A DNA stretch of 64,000 nt from Afipia carboxidovorans OM5 (GCF_000218565.1 NC_015684.1:2542001-2606000), one strand, 5' to 3'. Shown: positions 33,895 through 42,828, numbered from the stretch's first letter. Notes: generated by a model from the letters alone, not told the origin. Numbers and translations: made by a program.

Positions 33895-34055
33895 TTCTGC
33901 GCCGCCTCGACAATGGCCTTCGCCTTGGCGCGCAGCTTCTCGGCTTCCGCCTGCGCGCCGTTCACGATGACCTTGAGGCGGGTCCATGTGTAGATCGACG
34001 CGACGTAGCCGCCAACGAAGAGAGCGATGCTGAAGGTGATTTGAAGTCCACTCAT
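33891..34055 (-). CDS. Small phage membrane protein, 54 residues
   Basis: A short gene encoding one transmembrane helix (residues 5-23, 'QITFSIALFVGGYVASIYT') and a charged alanine/lysine/glutamate helix to the C-terminus ('GAQAEAEKLRAKAKAIVEAA'). It has a strong 'aggagg' ribosome site 8 bases ahead, and its start overlaps the endolysin stop (ATGA). The one-helix-plus-coil layout is compatible with an i-spanin or a holin-like factor; no sequence family is recognised. Confidence 0.65.
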   Translation of the reverse strand: MSGLQITFSIALFVGGYVASIYTWTRLKVIVNGAQAEAEKLRAKAKAIVEAAQK

Positions 34056-34849
34056 GCTTGGTTCCTCCTGAAGATGTTCGCGATCGCCATGAAAAAAGCC
34101 GCCCAGACGGACGGCTTGGTGTCGTTCTCAATCACCGGCGCCGCCGGCGGCTTCGTGACCGGCGGGGCGAGCTCGATCTTCACACCCTGCAGGATGCCGG
34201 TGATGCGCACGAGTTGCGCTTGTCGCTCGGCAAGCCCATTTGTCCCGCCATTCCACGCCTTGACGCAGCCGAGGAAGTCGCCAGCGTCTGCGTAGCGGTT
34301 CATCCCCTTCCAATCCCAAAATGCTGCGGCGATATCCGGCTGCAGCGCGGCCTCGCAGGCCCGCTCCGGGCTCGAGACAAGATCAACGCCGATACGCCGG
34401 CCGATCTGATCGTAGCCATCCCGCCCCGTGATTTGCGGACCACCGCGGCCGATATAGCGTGAGCCGTCCGACGTGCCGGGCCGGTTACCCATCCGGTTGC
34501 CATAGATGTCGTCGAACGCCTTTTTCTGCCAGCCCGGCGCGGTGCCGTACTTGGCCTGCACAGCCGCTGCCGATGAAAATCGGTTATCCCACACCTGCGC
34601 CATTCGTGCCGCCGTGTAGTTGATGTTCTCCGTCAGGCCCTTCAGCGCGAAGCCCGATGTCTCCGCGTGAAGGTTGGCGAACAGATAGGCAAGGCGCTGG
34701 CGCGTTCCATCAACGCCGACGGCAGAGAGAACATCCTGCTTTTCGACGAATGCCTGCAGGATGTCTCCCGAGGCGCGCGGAAAGATTTTTTCCATGACAT
34801 CGATCGGCACGCGAAAGAACTCGCGCGCCGGCGTGGCCGTGTTGGTCAT
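34052..34849 (-). CDS. Phage endolysin, glycoside hydrolase family 19-like
   Basis: 265 residues. The GH19 (chitinase/lysozyme) core includes 'RLAYLFANLHAETSGFALKGLTENINYTAARMAQVW', with the catalytic-type glutamate in 'HAETSGF', and 'YIGRGGPQITGRDGYDQIGRRIGVDL' and 'WDWKGMNRYADAGDFLGCVKAWNGG'. It hydrolyses the glycan backbone of peptidoglycan to release phage. The C-terminus ends in a hydrophobic segment ('SVWAAFFMAIANIF'), possibly a membrane anchor. 'ggagaaatcg' precedes the chosen ATG. Confidence 0.85.
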   Translation of the reverse strand: MTNTATPAREFFRVPIDVMEKIFPRASGDILQAFVEKQDVLSAVGVDGTRQRLAYLFANLHAETSGFALKGLTENINYTAARMAQVWDNRFSSAAAVQAKYGTAPGWQKKAFDDIYGNRMGNRPGTSDGSRYIGRGGPQITGRDGYDQIGRRIGVDLVSSPERACEAALQPDIAAAFWDWKGMNRYADAGDFLGCVKAWNGGTNGLAERQAQLVRITGILQGVKIELAPPVTKPPAAPVIENDTKPSVWAAFFMAIANIFRRNQA

Positions 34850-34903
34850 CGATTTCTCCATGTGCAGCAAAGTGAGCGCGCGCCCGCACAATCGGGCGTG
34901 GCG

Positions 34904-35944
34904 CTAATTGTTGGATCGATTGTCCGATCCAACGTCCCCTTCGGGGTGTTTCAGGTCGAGCCGCGTGCGATACCCGCTGCCACGTACCAGCGTGTGCTCG
35001 ACGCCCTCAATCTTGTAGGTGCCATCTATGCCGTGTCGGGCACCGATAACGGTGCAAGAACCTTCCGGCTGCGCCGCCGGATTGCCGACGATGGTCACCG
35101 AGCCGCCGCCGCGCTCCCGCTCCGATGAACGCTGGTTCTGCGTCGCGGCCTCCTGCGCTTCACCATCGTCCGCACGGGTGATGCGGTGCGTATGTGTCGC
35201 GGAAGAAGACGGCCCTTGCGGCTGGATTTCGATGATCTTCTCCATCCACTTCGCTTTGTTAGGGTCGTAGAAGCGCGCCCGAGCGCGCTCAAAGCGCGGA
35301 CGCGCGAGCACCGGCGAGATATCCCAATCAATCAGGTTGTCGCCCCAGAGCGCTGTAATGCCCGTCAGCGCCGCCCCTGAGACGGCCAGACCGGCATTCT
35401 TCGGGTACATAATCCCGACCGTGCCGTGGATTTTAAACTGCGCGCCGATCTCGTTCGCGATCCGCTGTCCGAGGTGAATGAAGCTCTCGGTCCCGGCCGA
35501 CCAATACGGGCGCTGTATCGACCCGACAGAGCCGTGCGCCTTAAAGGTGAGCCCTGCTTTCCCCGCGGCCTCGCTCATGAAGTCCTGAAGCGATGCATCG
35601 TCCTTGTGAAATTCGAGGGGTTCTTTCGCCTTCCCCTTCGGATCGAAGCCTTTCGCCGTGATTGTCATCGTTCGGCCGCCGCCGTGCGTGCCGGCCGAGC
35701 GGATCGTGTCGATGATGCCGTCGAACACTAAGCCAACGCCGCTGATGTCCCAGCCTAGGTTGAGGGTCATCGGATCGCCGACGCCGGGCATCAGCAAGCA
35801 TCCGTCACTGTCGTCGAGCGTCACTGAAGCTGCGTCAGAGGTCGTTCCGGCCTTGTCCGTGACCGTCAGGCTTTCTAGGCGCTGGTTGAAGCTTTCGCTG
35901 ACGGCATTTCCGCCGACAAAGGCCTGAAAGATCGCTTGGGGCAT
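34904..35944 (-). CDS. P2 gpD-like late control / baseplate hub protein
   Basis: 346 residues matching the phage late control gene D family: 'NQRLESLTVTDKAGTTSDAASVTLDDSDG', 'FDGIIDTIRSAGTHGGGRTMTITAKGFDPKGKAKEPLEF', and 'GTYKIEGVEHTLVRGSGYRTRLDL' near the end. It forms the tail hub at the baseplate centre of contractile tails. Following U, X, D in that order is the P2 arrangement. Confidence 0.9.
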   Translation of the reverse strand: MPQAIFQAFVGGNAVSESFNQRLESLTVTDKAGTTSDAASVTLDDSDGCLLMPGVGDPMTLNLGWDISGVGLVFDGIIDTIRSAGTHGGGRTMTITAKGFDPKGKAKEPLEFHKDDASLQDFMSEAAGKAGLTFKAHGSVGSIQRPYWSAGTESFIHLGQRIANEIGAQFKIHGTVGIMYPKNAGLAVSGAALTGITALWGDNLIDWDISPVLARPRFERARARFYDPNKAKWMEKIIEIQPQGPSSSATHTHRITRADDGEAQEAATQNQRSSERERGGGSVTIVGNPAAQPEGSCTVIGARHGIDGTYKIEGVEHTLVRGSGYRTRLDLKHPEGDVGSDNRSNN

Positions 35945-35948
35945 CCAG

Positions 35949-36170
35949 TCAATCCCACAGCTTCACGACAGGAACGGCGGCCGGCGACGACGGCGTGTCT
36001 ATCGGTATCGAAATCGACGTCCCGTTCGGAATGACCGGGCCAAGACCGGCCAAGCCCGGGTTCATGTCGAGCACGCGCTCGATCAGCCCGGGCGTCTTCC
36101 GGCGAAAGCGCTGCCAGAGGATCTGGTCGAGCATCATGTCGCCGACGACGATGTACGTCTCAATGCTCAT
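35949..36170 (-). CDS. P2 gpX-like tail protein
   Basis: 73 residues with a LysM-like pattern ('VGDMMLDQILWQRFRRKTPGLIERVLDMNPGLAGLGPVIPNGT'), as in P2 tail protein X. The ATG overlaps the gpU stop by four bases; gpD follows by 4 bases. Confidence 0.9.
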   Translation of the reverse strand: MSIETYIVVGDMMLDQILWQRFRRKTPGLIERVLDMNPGLAGLGPVIPNGTSISIPIDTPSSPAAVPVVKLWD

Positions 36171-36589
36171 GTGAAGATGCTCAGCAGCGCGTTGAAGATG
36201 CCGTCAGCACTCGGACCGTCCGCACGCTTCAAGGTGATGTCGAATTCGATCACCTTTCCGACGCCGTCGGACGCGATGTAGGAGGACCTTTCCACAACGC
36301 GCTCGATAACGACCCAGCCCATCGGTATGCCATCGCCGCGCATGAAGAACTGCGATGCCCCAGATCGGCGCATTGCATGAAGGACACTCAGTTCGTCCAT
36401 CCCGCCGAACCGCTTCGGAAATAGCTTGCCGCGGATCGTCCACGTCTCGGCAGCCTCGCCGACGAACTCGAGCGTCGGCATTTTGCCGAGCACCTCATGC
36501 GAGGCGAACGAGGCGCCGGCCTCGTGTTCGGTTTCGTGCATGTTGAAGGGAGCGACGGTGAACTGCGTCGCACCAAGCTGGCAGAGCAT
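36167..36589 (-). CDS. P2 gpU-like tail protein
   Basis: 140 residues with the gpU pattern 'LGATQFTVAPFNMHETEHE', 'WTIRGKLFPKRFGGMDELSVL' and 'GWVVIERVVERSSYIASDGVGKVIEFDITLKR'. It is a tail completion protein at the tip of the tape measure. It lies between the tape measure and gpX. Confidence 0.9.
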   Translation of the reverse strand: MLCQLGATQFTVAPFNMHETEHEAGASFASHEVLGKMPTLEFVGEAAETWTIRGKLFPKRFGGMDELSVLHAMRRSGASQFFMRGDGIPMGWVVIERVVERSSYIASDGVGKVIEFDITLKRADGPSADGIFNALLSIFT

Positions 36590-36595
36590 GCTGGC

Positions 36596-38761
36596 CTACC
36601 CCGTCGTTCCGAAACCGTAGTCGGCATGCATCGCGTGCTTGCTGCCGCTGAGGCCGCCTTGTCGCTGCGCAGGCGGGTTGCTGATGTTCGGCGTGATCGT
36701 CGGGCTGACGCTGAAGCCCAGCATCCCGGTCCACCGCTGCACAGCCGCCGCGATCGTTGCATCGACCCGGCTTAACTCCGCTTCGAGAGCGCTCTTGAAA
36801 GCCTCTCCCGTCTTCTGGCCTGCACCGGCGGCCTTCACGGAGCCATCGAGGAAATCGACAGGCTTGGCCCCGCCGCCCCAGATATCCGACCCCTTGCCAG
36901 TCGGCAGCGTCTCGCCCGTCATCCACGGGTTCATGCCGCTGCTGTAGGCGGCCTTCGCCCGGCTCGCCGATGCCGCCCTGCTCGAGGCATCCCCGCCACC
37001 GCGGGAATTGTCGCCGGTGAAACCGTTCACCAGCTCATAGAGCCCCCAAGCAAGGCCGATCGGGCCAAGCACCCGCTTTAGGCCGAACTTGGCGGCAGCG
37101 CCGAGCGCGCCACTCCCTGCTGCCGCAGCGCCTGCACCGCCAGCTGCTGGCTTCGTGAACCACCGGTAGAGGCCGCGCAACCCAAGGGCCGTACCGATAC
37201 CTCCACCAACCGCAGCGGCTCCGGTCCCAAGCGCCGCGCCGGTCGCAAGCTTCGGATTGTCGGCGAGCTTCTGCGTCAGGTTGCCGATGGCATCGGCCAG
37301 CGAGTTGAGGCCGCTCACGGCCGACTTCATACCGCCCTCGCCGGCGACGCTGACAAAATTGAGAAGCGACGACGTCAAACCTTGGAGCGCAACGAACGGG
37401 TCTTTCCCGCGAAGCGCTTGGGCAGCATCGAGCCCCGGTGCCTTCTCGTACTGCTCCGACTTCCCCTGATACTGCTGCCGCTGTGTGATCATCTTCGTGA
37501 AGAGATCGGACACCATCTGGTTGCTAAAAATCTCGTTCATCACCTTCGTGACGGCGGGGACGTCGTCGGGGTCGATCCCTTTCTTCTTCAGCGCCGGGAT
37601 CAGATTTTCCCAAGCGAACTTGTCGGGATCGGTCATGATCTTGCGGCTATCGATCCAGCCCCTGCCATTACGCAGCCCGTACCGGCTCTGCGCCGCCTTC
37701 GCCTTCTTCGTGGCGCGATCGCCGATGATTTGGGCAACCTCTGATCCAAGCGCCGTGCCGAGCCGCGCAGCGCCCATGTCGCCCTGCAGGCCTGGCGCCG
37801 TCGCCATCAGGAAACGATTGGACAGCCCCGGGCCCGCGGACTTCGACTTCTGCGCGATCAGCTTCAGATCGGCCATATTCAGGTCGACGCCCTCGACGCC
37901 GAGCGCCTTGAGGTATCCGTGAAACAGTTCTCGCACTTCGCCCGGGTCAAGATTTTTCCCGAGGGTATCGAGTGCGCTGAAGAATTTCGCGCTCTCTTTC
38001 AAGGCTTCGTCCTTACCCTTGAGGCTCTGCAGAACGACCAGCCCGCGGGCGAGCGTGTCACCCATCTCGACGGCCTTATCTACCGAACGCATCGACGTCG
38101 CCGTTTCGCGCAAGCTCTGATGCATGCTCTCCATGCTGACGGATGGATACCGACCAGACAGTCCGAGCGCGGTTGCCTTCAGGCGGGCGCTTTCCGTCGG
38201 CGACAAGCCAGCGAGATAGTCGCGCGCGCCTTCGCGAACATTGCCGGCGGTTGCCTCAACGCCTGCGCGGCCGGCGCGATATGCGCCATAGGTGAGGCTG
38301 CCGCCGGTCATGTAGCCGACGCCGTTGCGAACGCTTCGGCGGAACGTGCTGGCGGCCCGCTCGCGCACCGCCTGAAGCCGATGCGTTTCGTGCCTCACAG
38401 CGCGCAAATCGCGAACGGTCGCGTCGCGCCAGATCCTCAGAGCCCCGAGCTGGTCGGATGCCTTCATCCCGCGGACAGCGCGCTGAAGCGCGTCGAAGTC
38501 CTTTGTGATGGCCCGGATTTCGCGACTGGTCAGGTTGAAGCTGGAGAACGTCTTCCGAAGGTCGACGAACTCCAAGCCCTTTGCGGCCTTCTGCGCCCGC
38601 TCAAGAGAACCGGCGAGGCCGTCGAACTTCTTCGACGTGCCGCCGCTTCCCAGCTTCTTCTCGGCCGCGGCCACGCCCTTCAGCGCGGCGCCGACGCCCT
38701 TTGCGGGGCCGCTGACCCGGTCGATCAGCGAAATGATGAGGCTGCTCGTCAGACTACCCAT
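36596..38761 (-). CDS. Tail tape measure protein
   Basis: 721 residues that set tail length. The N-terminus ('MGSLTSSLIISLIDRVSGPAKG') is helical and coiled. The middle contains a Lys/Arg-rich, TP901-like segment. A hydrophobic glycine/alanine stretch (around 'LATGAALGTGAAAVGGGIGTALGLRG') probably inserts into the host membrane. The short length predicts a short tail. The ATG overlaps the stop of the -1 frame of the tail chaperone. Confidence 0.9.
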   Translation of the reverse strand: MGSLTSSLIISLIDRVSGPAKGVGAALKGVAAAEKKLGSGGTSKKFDGLAGSLERAQKAAKGLEFVDLRKTFSSFNLTSREIRAITKDFDALQRAVRGMKASDQLGALRIWRDATVRDLRAVRHETHRLQAVRERAASTFRRSVRNGVGYMTGGSLTYGAYRAGRAGVEATAGNVREGARDYLAGLSPTESARLKATALGLSGRYPSVSMESMHQSLRETATSMRSVDKAVEMGDTLARGLVVLQSLKGKDEALKESAKFFSALDTLGKNLDPGEVRELFHGYLKALGVEGVDLNMADLKLIAQKSKSAGPGLSNRFLMATAPGLQGDMGAARLGTALGSEVAQIIGDRATKKAKAAQSRYGLRNGRGWIDSRKIMTDPDKFAWENLIPALKKKGIDPDDVPAVTKVMNEIFSNQMVSDLFTKMITQRQQYQGKSEQYEKAPGLDAAQALRGKDPFVALQGLTSSLLNFVSVAGEGGMKSAVSGLNSLADAIGNLTQKLADNPKLATGAALGTGAAAVGGGIGTALGLRGLYRWFTKPAAGGAGAAAAGSGALGAAAKFGLKRVLGPIGLAWGLYELVNGFTGDNSRGGGDASSRAASASRAKAAYSSGMNPWMTGETLPTGKGSDIWGGGAKPVDFLDGSVKAAGAGQKTGEAFKSALEAELSRVDATIAAAVQRWTGMLGFSVSPTITPNISNPPAQRQGGLSGSKHAMHADYGFGTTG

Positions 38762-38936
38762 TCTTCGACCTCAACCCCAGAAGCGCGGCACCGCATTCGT
38801 ACCAGCGCAACAACGACCACCAATCCTCGGCCAACAACCAAGGAATATTCGCGCCGCCTAATCCTGCGGCTGCGATGCTGACGTAGTGCTGCCAGCGGCG
38901 GATGTCTGCTCGATCTCCGCTCGCAAGCTTCGGGGC
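38754..38936 (-). CDS. Tail chaperone E' extension (-1 frame)
   Basis: A -1 reading frame entered through the slippery site at 38936-38942 is open for 60 codons and ends at a TAG overlapping the tape-measure start. It encodes APKLASGDRADIRRWQHYVS and then 'PWLLAEDWWSLLRWYECGAALL', ending 'GLRSKNG'. It has no start codon with a ribosome site of its own. The full E+E' fusion would be about 174 residues. In phage P2 the equivalent fusion is essential for tail assembly. Confidence 0.8.
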   Translation of the reverse strand, partial: APKLASGDRADIRRWQHYVSIAAAGLGGANIPWLLAEDWWSLLRWYECGAALLGLRSKNG

Positions 38937-39277
38937 AAAAAATCGTTCACCGCCTTTTCGACCTCCGCATCGTCATCGGCATCAAGGGCTGCGAGGACAG
39001 CATCAGGCACGTCGAAAATCGGCAGCGATGGCTTGAGCCCGTTGGCCGCCGCGTCGACGAACTGCCGAACCTCATCAGCGGTCATGCGGCGGATCGTAAT
39101 CTGGTCATAGACCTGGCCGCCATAGGTGATCGGCCACTCAAGCGGGACCGATCGGAAGCGCCTCGCCTCTTCGACAAACCGCGGCGGATCGATCTGCGGC
39201 GCTGCGGCGGCTTCGCTCGAAGCCGCCGCCTCTTTCACACTCTCAGCATTTTCCATTTTCTTACCTCCCGATGCCAA
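38858..39277 (-). CDS. Tail assembly chaperone (P2 gpE-like)
   Basis: 139 residues: an acidic/alanine-rich N-terminus, then a compact helical domain ('ITIRRMTADEVRQFVDAAANG', 'FDVPDAVLAALDADDDAEVEKAVNDFLP'). It lies between the tail tube and tape measure, where tail chaperones always sit. A T_TTT_TTG heptamer at codons 112-114 lets part of the ribosomes shift to the -1 frame and make a longer product. Confidence 0.85.
   Translation of the reverse strand: MASGGKKMENAESVKEAAASSEAAAAPQIDPPRFVEEARRFRSVPLEWPITYGGQVYDQITIRRMTADEVRQFVDAAANGLKPSLPIFDVPDAVLAALDADDDAEVEKAVNDFLPRSLRAEIEQTSAAGSTTSASQPQD
38936..38942 (-). promoter_or_regulatory. Programmed -1 ribosomal frameshift site (T_TTT_TTG)
   Basis: In the gpE frame the codons read GAT-TTT-TTG-CCC, giving the X_XXY_YYZ heptamer T_TTT_TTG. 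This is the same heptamer reported for the P2 E/E+E' frameshift. The -1 frame is open from here to the tape-measure start. Confidence 0.85.
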
Positions 39278-39280
39278 CGC

Positions 39281-39814
39281 TCACTGGCCGCCGCCGATGC
39301 GGAGAATGTTGCGGACGTCGGCGTTCTGCGAAACGCCATCGACGCGCCAGTCGGAGTTGAAGAAGTCGTAAAAATACTTCTCCTTGCCGTCGTAATAGAC
39401 CTGATAGCGCAGAATTTCTGAGATTGCGTGATCATGGCCAAGAAGATCGCCGCGCTGGTATTCATCACCCTCGATCTTGGTCAAGCGGCCGTACATGATC
39501 GACTTGAGCTCAATCACGCGACCGCCCTGCTTGTCGCGCAATGCGCCGTAGTAGGTGTATGGCCGGCTGCCAGCCGCGCCCAACCCAAACTGGCTCATGG
39601 TCTGCGGATCATAGCCAGCAAGCTTGAAGGTCGCCTCAAGCGGCGACAGGCCTAGCCCGCCCACCGAGATTTCACCGATCGCGCCACCCGCAAAATGGGT
39701 TGACGTTTTTTCCTCAAGTGTCGGCAGCTTGATGGTCAGCAGGTTCACATGCTTGCCGTTGTCCGGACCATCGTCGCCAACAAACAGGGCGCCGGCTTCG
39801 TGAATGATAAGCAT
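39281..39814 (-). CDS. Tail tube protein (P2 FII-like)
   Basis: 177 residues with the major tail tube pattern 'VNLLTIKLPTLEEKTSTHFAGGAIGEISVGGLGLSPLEATFKLAGYDP' and 'RYQVYYDGKEKYFYDFFNSDWRVDGV'. It polymerises into the inner tube through which DNA passes. It lies just behind the sheath gene. Confidence 0.92.
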   Translation of the reverse strand: MLIIHEAGALFVGDDGPDNGKHVNLLTIKLPTLEEKTSTHFAGGAIGEISVGGLGLSPLEATFKLAGYDPQTMSQFGLGAAGSRPYTYYGALRDKQGGRVIELKSIMYGRLTKIEGDEYQRGDLLGHDHAISEILRYQVYYDGKEKYFYDFFNSDWRVDGVSQNADVRNILRIGGGQ

Positions 39815-39863
39815 AGGTATTGCTCCAAGTGTTAGAGGTTAGCGGCCCGCAAGCCAGCCGCTG

Positions 39864-41129
39864 TTAAGCGACCAGCGAGTTTGCCTGCGTGATGAGGGTG
39901 TCGAGCATTTCCTCGAGCGCTGGGCGGTACCGGCGACTGTCGATCGTCAGATGGCGCAGCACCGGCGGTTCTTCCGCTCGGAAGAAGATACGCAGCCTGC
40001 CGAGGCGCAGGTTCTCGGGCGAGTTCTTGTCCTTCTCGAAGCCGACGCGGAAGCCGAGGATGTGCTCGTTCGCCTTCAGATCGGACATGAAATTCGTCAT
40101 GTCGTTCTCCAGCGCCTGCACCGCGTGCGGCGTGATGTTGGACACGCCGAGCCGCTTGCGAAGCGACTTCAACAGCGAGAGGTGGATGAAGTCGCGCATG
40201 CGGGTGACGTTATAAAACTGCCACAGCGGATCGATGCCGGCGTTATCGGTGCCGACGAAGTTGAAGCCGGCCTCCGCAATCGCGGTCTCGACACCGAGTT
40301 CACCACGAAGGACAACGCCGATGTTCTGCGCGAGCATTTCCTGCGCATCGTTGGCGCCGTCGGTCAGGCTGAACGCGTCATACCGACGGAGGCCGACGAT
40401 GCCGTGAACGGGCTGGTTGGCCCACGAGTGAGACGGAACGCCGGCGCCGAGCTTGAAGTCGCAGCGCACGCCGATGCCGATGACCGACGCCGCGGCATCG
40501 ATTTCCGTCGTGTCCGTGCCGTCGCTGACCTTGAGGTAATTGTCGACCGGAATGAGACGGTCGGAATTGATCGTCTCGCGCCAATCGAGAGCATCCTGTT
40601 TCGTGGTACCGGGCCCGCCGACGACAGCGTGTGCGAGCAGCGCCGAGCAGATCGCGGGAAGAACCGCGCAGATCGGGTTCGCTTCCGCCACGTCGTCCTC
40701 GTCACGCGTGAAGATGCCGGTATAGCCGGGAAAGCCGAGGATGCGGGGGATCACGCCGAGGACCTGCCCCGCGCGCAGCAGCGCGTACAGTCCGGTGCCG
40801 GCCGCCTGGTTGCCGATGATGTTCGTCATCGTCGCCGCATCGTTGGCGCCCTTGGCGACGCGGACGGCCACGATCCGCGCGGCAAGCTGAAAGTCAGCAA
40901 GCTGCGCATTGATGATCGAGACGGCCTTGAAGAGGTCGCCGGTACCGAGCGCGGTGAGATAGGTCTGATCGCTCGAATTGAACTCAACCAGTCCGTTGAG
41001 CGGGAACACCGCAGCGTCGGCGTCTTCCGACGGCAGAACGAGGCCCACCGGTGAGAGGTCGGACGGGACAACCGGACGCGGTTCGTTGTTGTCTCGGACA
41101 AACGTGATGCCAAAAGTCGGTTCGGTCAT
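39864..41129 (-). CDS. Tail sheath protein (P2 FI-like)
   Basis: 421 residues. Sheath features are the N-terminal 'PTFGITFVRDNNEPRPVVPSDLSPVGLVLPSEDADA', 'LGTGDLFKAVSIINAQLADF', and the conserved C-terminal half 'DPLWQFYNVTRMRDFIHLSLLKSLRKRLGVSN'. It forms the contractile sheath, so the virion is a myovirus. A hairpin terminator lies just ahead of its start. Confidence 0.93.
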   Translation of the reverse strand: MTEPTFGITFVRDNNEPRPVVPSDLSPVGLVLPSEDADAAVFPLNGLVEFNSSDQTYLTALGTGDLFKAVSIINAQLADFQLAARIVAVRVAKGANDAATMTNIIGNQAAGTGLYALLRAGQVLGVIPRILGFPGYTGIFTRDEDDVAEANPICAVLPAICSALLAHAVVGGPGTTKQDALDWRETINSDRLIPVDNYLKVSDGTDTTEIDAAASVIGIGVRCDFKLGAGVPSHSWANQPVHGIVGLRRYDAFSLTDGANDAQEMLAQNIGVVLRGELGVETAIAEAGFNFVGTDNAGIDPLWQFYNVTRMRDFIHLSLLKSLRKRLGVSNITPHAVQALENDMTNFMSDLKANEHILGFRVGFEKDKNSPENLRLGRLRIFFRAEEPPVLRHLTIDSRRYRPALEEMLDTLITQANSLVA

Positions 41130-41144
41130 AGGCTTTCTCCAAGC

Positions 41145-41172
41145 AAAAAGGCCGCCCTTGCGGACGGCCTTT
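41145..41172 (-). terminator. Intra-operon hairpin ahead of the sheath gene
   Basis: On the minus strand, aaaggccg/cggccttt arms with inner ccg/cgg pairing run into TTTTT. It lies between the fibre-assembly gene and the tail sheath gene, within one gene string. Confidence 0.6.
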
Positions 41173-41204
41173 GGTGAATGTGGGTTGTTCGTCGCGCGTG
41201 GCTG

Positions 41205-41828
41205 CTACGCAGTCACCGCGTACTCAAAAATTTGATCGGTCAACGTATCCGCCGCTTCCGGCGTGATAGCGAGCGCGGGTGCGAGCGCAGCCGTGCAGGC
41301 CGCGACAAACGGATGATTGCGGCGAAACTCCGTGGCGAATTCCCACGCATCCTTGATGTCCTGATCACCGCTGTTCGCGACGAAGCCTTCGATGGCCTCG
41401 CGAAGCCCGAAGTGGTTGAGCGACCTTCGCAATTGCCACGGCGTGCATGAAAGAACCGGAGGCGGTGCGGCTGGTGGATCGCTGATCGTGTGCGCCACCG
41501 GATCGTAGACCTTCCCGGTGTAGGCATCGGGCTCGACGGGATCGGAACTGCTGTCATCGAACTCGACAACCTTCATCCCGCCTTGCGGAAAGAGCATCGA
41601 CGGATCGCGCGACGTGGCCTGCACGATCCAGTCTTCGCCGCTCGGCGCTACCGTCATCTTGAGGGTGTTGGCTTGGAACGCGGCTTCCTTGTAGCCGTAC
41701 CATCCACTGCCGTCGCTCGGGTCTGAGGCACGCTTGGTGAACATGACGCCCGGAGGAAAGTTCTCTGGGAAAGGATCGGGGATGAATGCGAACCACTCGC
41801 CGTGGTCCTCTACGAAAGAAAGGCTCAT
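41205..41828 (-). CDS. Putative tail fibre assembly protein
   Basis: 207 residues. The C-terminal ~70 residues ('LNHFGLREAIEGFVANSGDQDIKDAWEFATEFRRNHPFV') match the helical domain found in small proteins encoded behind tail-fibre genes. The N-terminal part is strand-rich. A fibre chaperone role is inferred from position between the fibre and the sheath gene. Confidence 0.6.
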   Translation of the reverse strand: MSLSFVEDHGEWFAFIPDPFPENFPPGVMFTKRASDPSDGSGWYGYKEAAFQANTLKMTVAPSGEDWIVQATSRDPSMLFPQGGMKVVEFDDSSSDPVEPDAYTGKVYDPVAHTISDPPAAPPPVLSCTPWQLRRSLNHFGLREAIEGFVANSGDQDIKDAWEFATEFRRNHPFVAACTAALAPALAITPEAADTLTDQIFEYAVTA

Positions 41829-41838
41829 GGCGTGGTCC

Positions 41839-42816
41839 TTACGCGAATGCCGATGTCACCCACCCGGAGGCGGGGGTGTAGTATTGGAGGTAGCGGAAGC
41901 GAACCTTAGAATAGACATTGTTCAGCCCGTCACCAGTCGCCGAGAAGCCAGTTACCGCAGCCCCACTAAACGGCTCTGAAACCGATGTCGCGAAGTCGTT
42001 CGCAGTTTTATCGCCCGCATACGCCAACCGCAGTTGCGTCACGCGGTCAGTTGGTGGTGACGCGAGAGCTTGGATCGCTTCCTTCACCCGCGCGGCGTTC
42101 ATGGGTTTGGCCGTATTGACGCCAGCCTGCGCCTCTACGGTTGATGCGAAGTCGAGTACCGATGACGCGGCCTTGCCGTTGGCGTCGAGCAGCAAGACGT
42201 TGCCCGAAGCCGTGCCCGCGTCCTTCGTCGCCGCCGACTTGAGCCCGAGATTGGTGCGCGCTTCAGTCACGTCCGGGAGATCGGAAAGGTTGTTTGCCTT
42301 CACAAGACGTGCCGCCAGCGCAGCCATCATCGTGCCGGTGAAATCTGCATCGTTGCCGAGCGCGTCCGAAATCTCTTTCAGAGTGTCGAGAGCACCTGGC
42401 GCTCCAGCGACCAATGCGTCGATAGCAGCAGCAATCGACGTCTCGATACCATCGACTTTGGCAACAGGCAGTGTCCCTGTTGCATTGGCGAGAGACAGGT
42501 AGAACGCAGGGTCTTCGCCCCCCAACTGCAAAGCGTTCGGCGCCGTGCCGGCGTCGAGAAGGTCTTCGAGTTGCCCCTGCAGTGATGTGATCTGCGTCGA
42601 AAGTTCCGAGAGTTGCGGGGCCACATTAGTGCTGATCAGGTCGAGCGCCGCTTGCGTGCCGTCCTCGATCATCGCTTCGAACGTCGCTTCGAGCAGTTCG
42701 CGCGCCTTGAGGCGCGCGGAGATCGATGCCATGACGACGTTCCAGACCTCGCGGCTGAAAGTCAGGGTCGGCGTGGCCTGATAGTCGTTCTCGGGACCCG
42801 GAGAGATATCTGCCAC
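41839..42816 (-). CDS. Tail fibre protein
   Basis: 325 residues. The middle holds tail-fibre repeat elements ('APGALDTLKEISDALGNDADFTGTMMAALAARLVKANNLSDLPDVTEARTNLGLK', given here in part), as in phage_fiber_2 proteins, with a helical N-terminus and a strand-rich C-terminus ('GLNNVYSKVRFRYLQYYTPASGWVT') that probably contacts the host. It is the main receptor-binding candidate. Confidence 0.85.
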   Translation of the reverse strand: MADISPGPENDYQATPTLTFSREVWNVVMASISARLKARELLEATFEAMIEDGTQAALDLISTNVAPQLSELSTQITSLQGQLEDLLDAGTAPNALQLGGEDPAFYLSLANATGTLPVAKVDGIETSIAAAIDALVAGAPGALDTLKEISDALGNDADFTGTMMAALAARLVKANNLSDLPDVTEARTNLGLKSAATKDAGTASGNVLLLDANGKAASSVLDFASTVEAQAGVNTAKPMNAARVKEAIQALASPPTDRVTQLRLAYAGDKTANDFATSVSEPFSGAAVTGFSATGDGLNNVYSKVRFRYLQYYTPASGWVTSAFA

Positions 42817-42828
42817 CGCTACTCTCCC

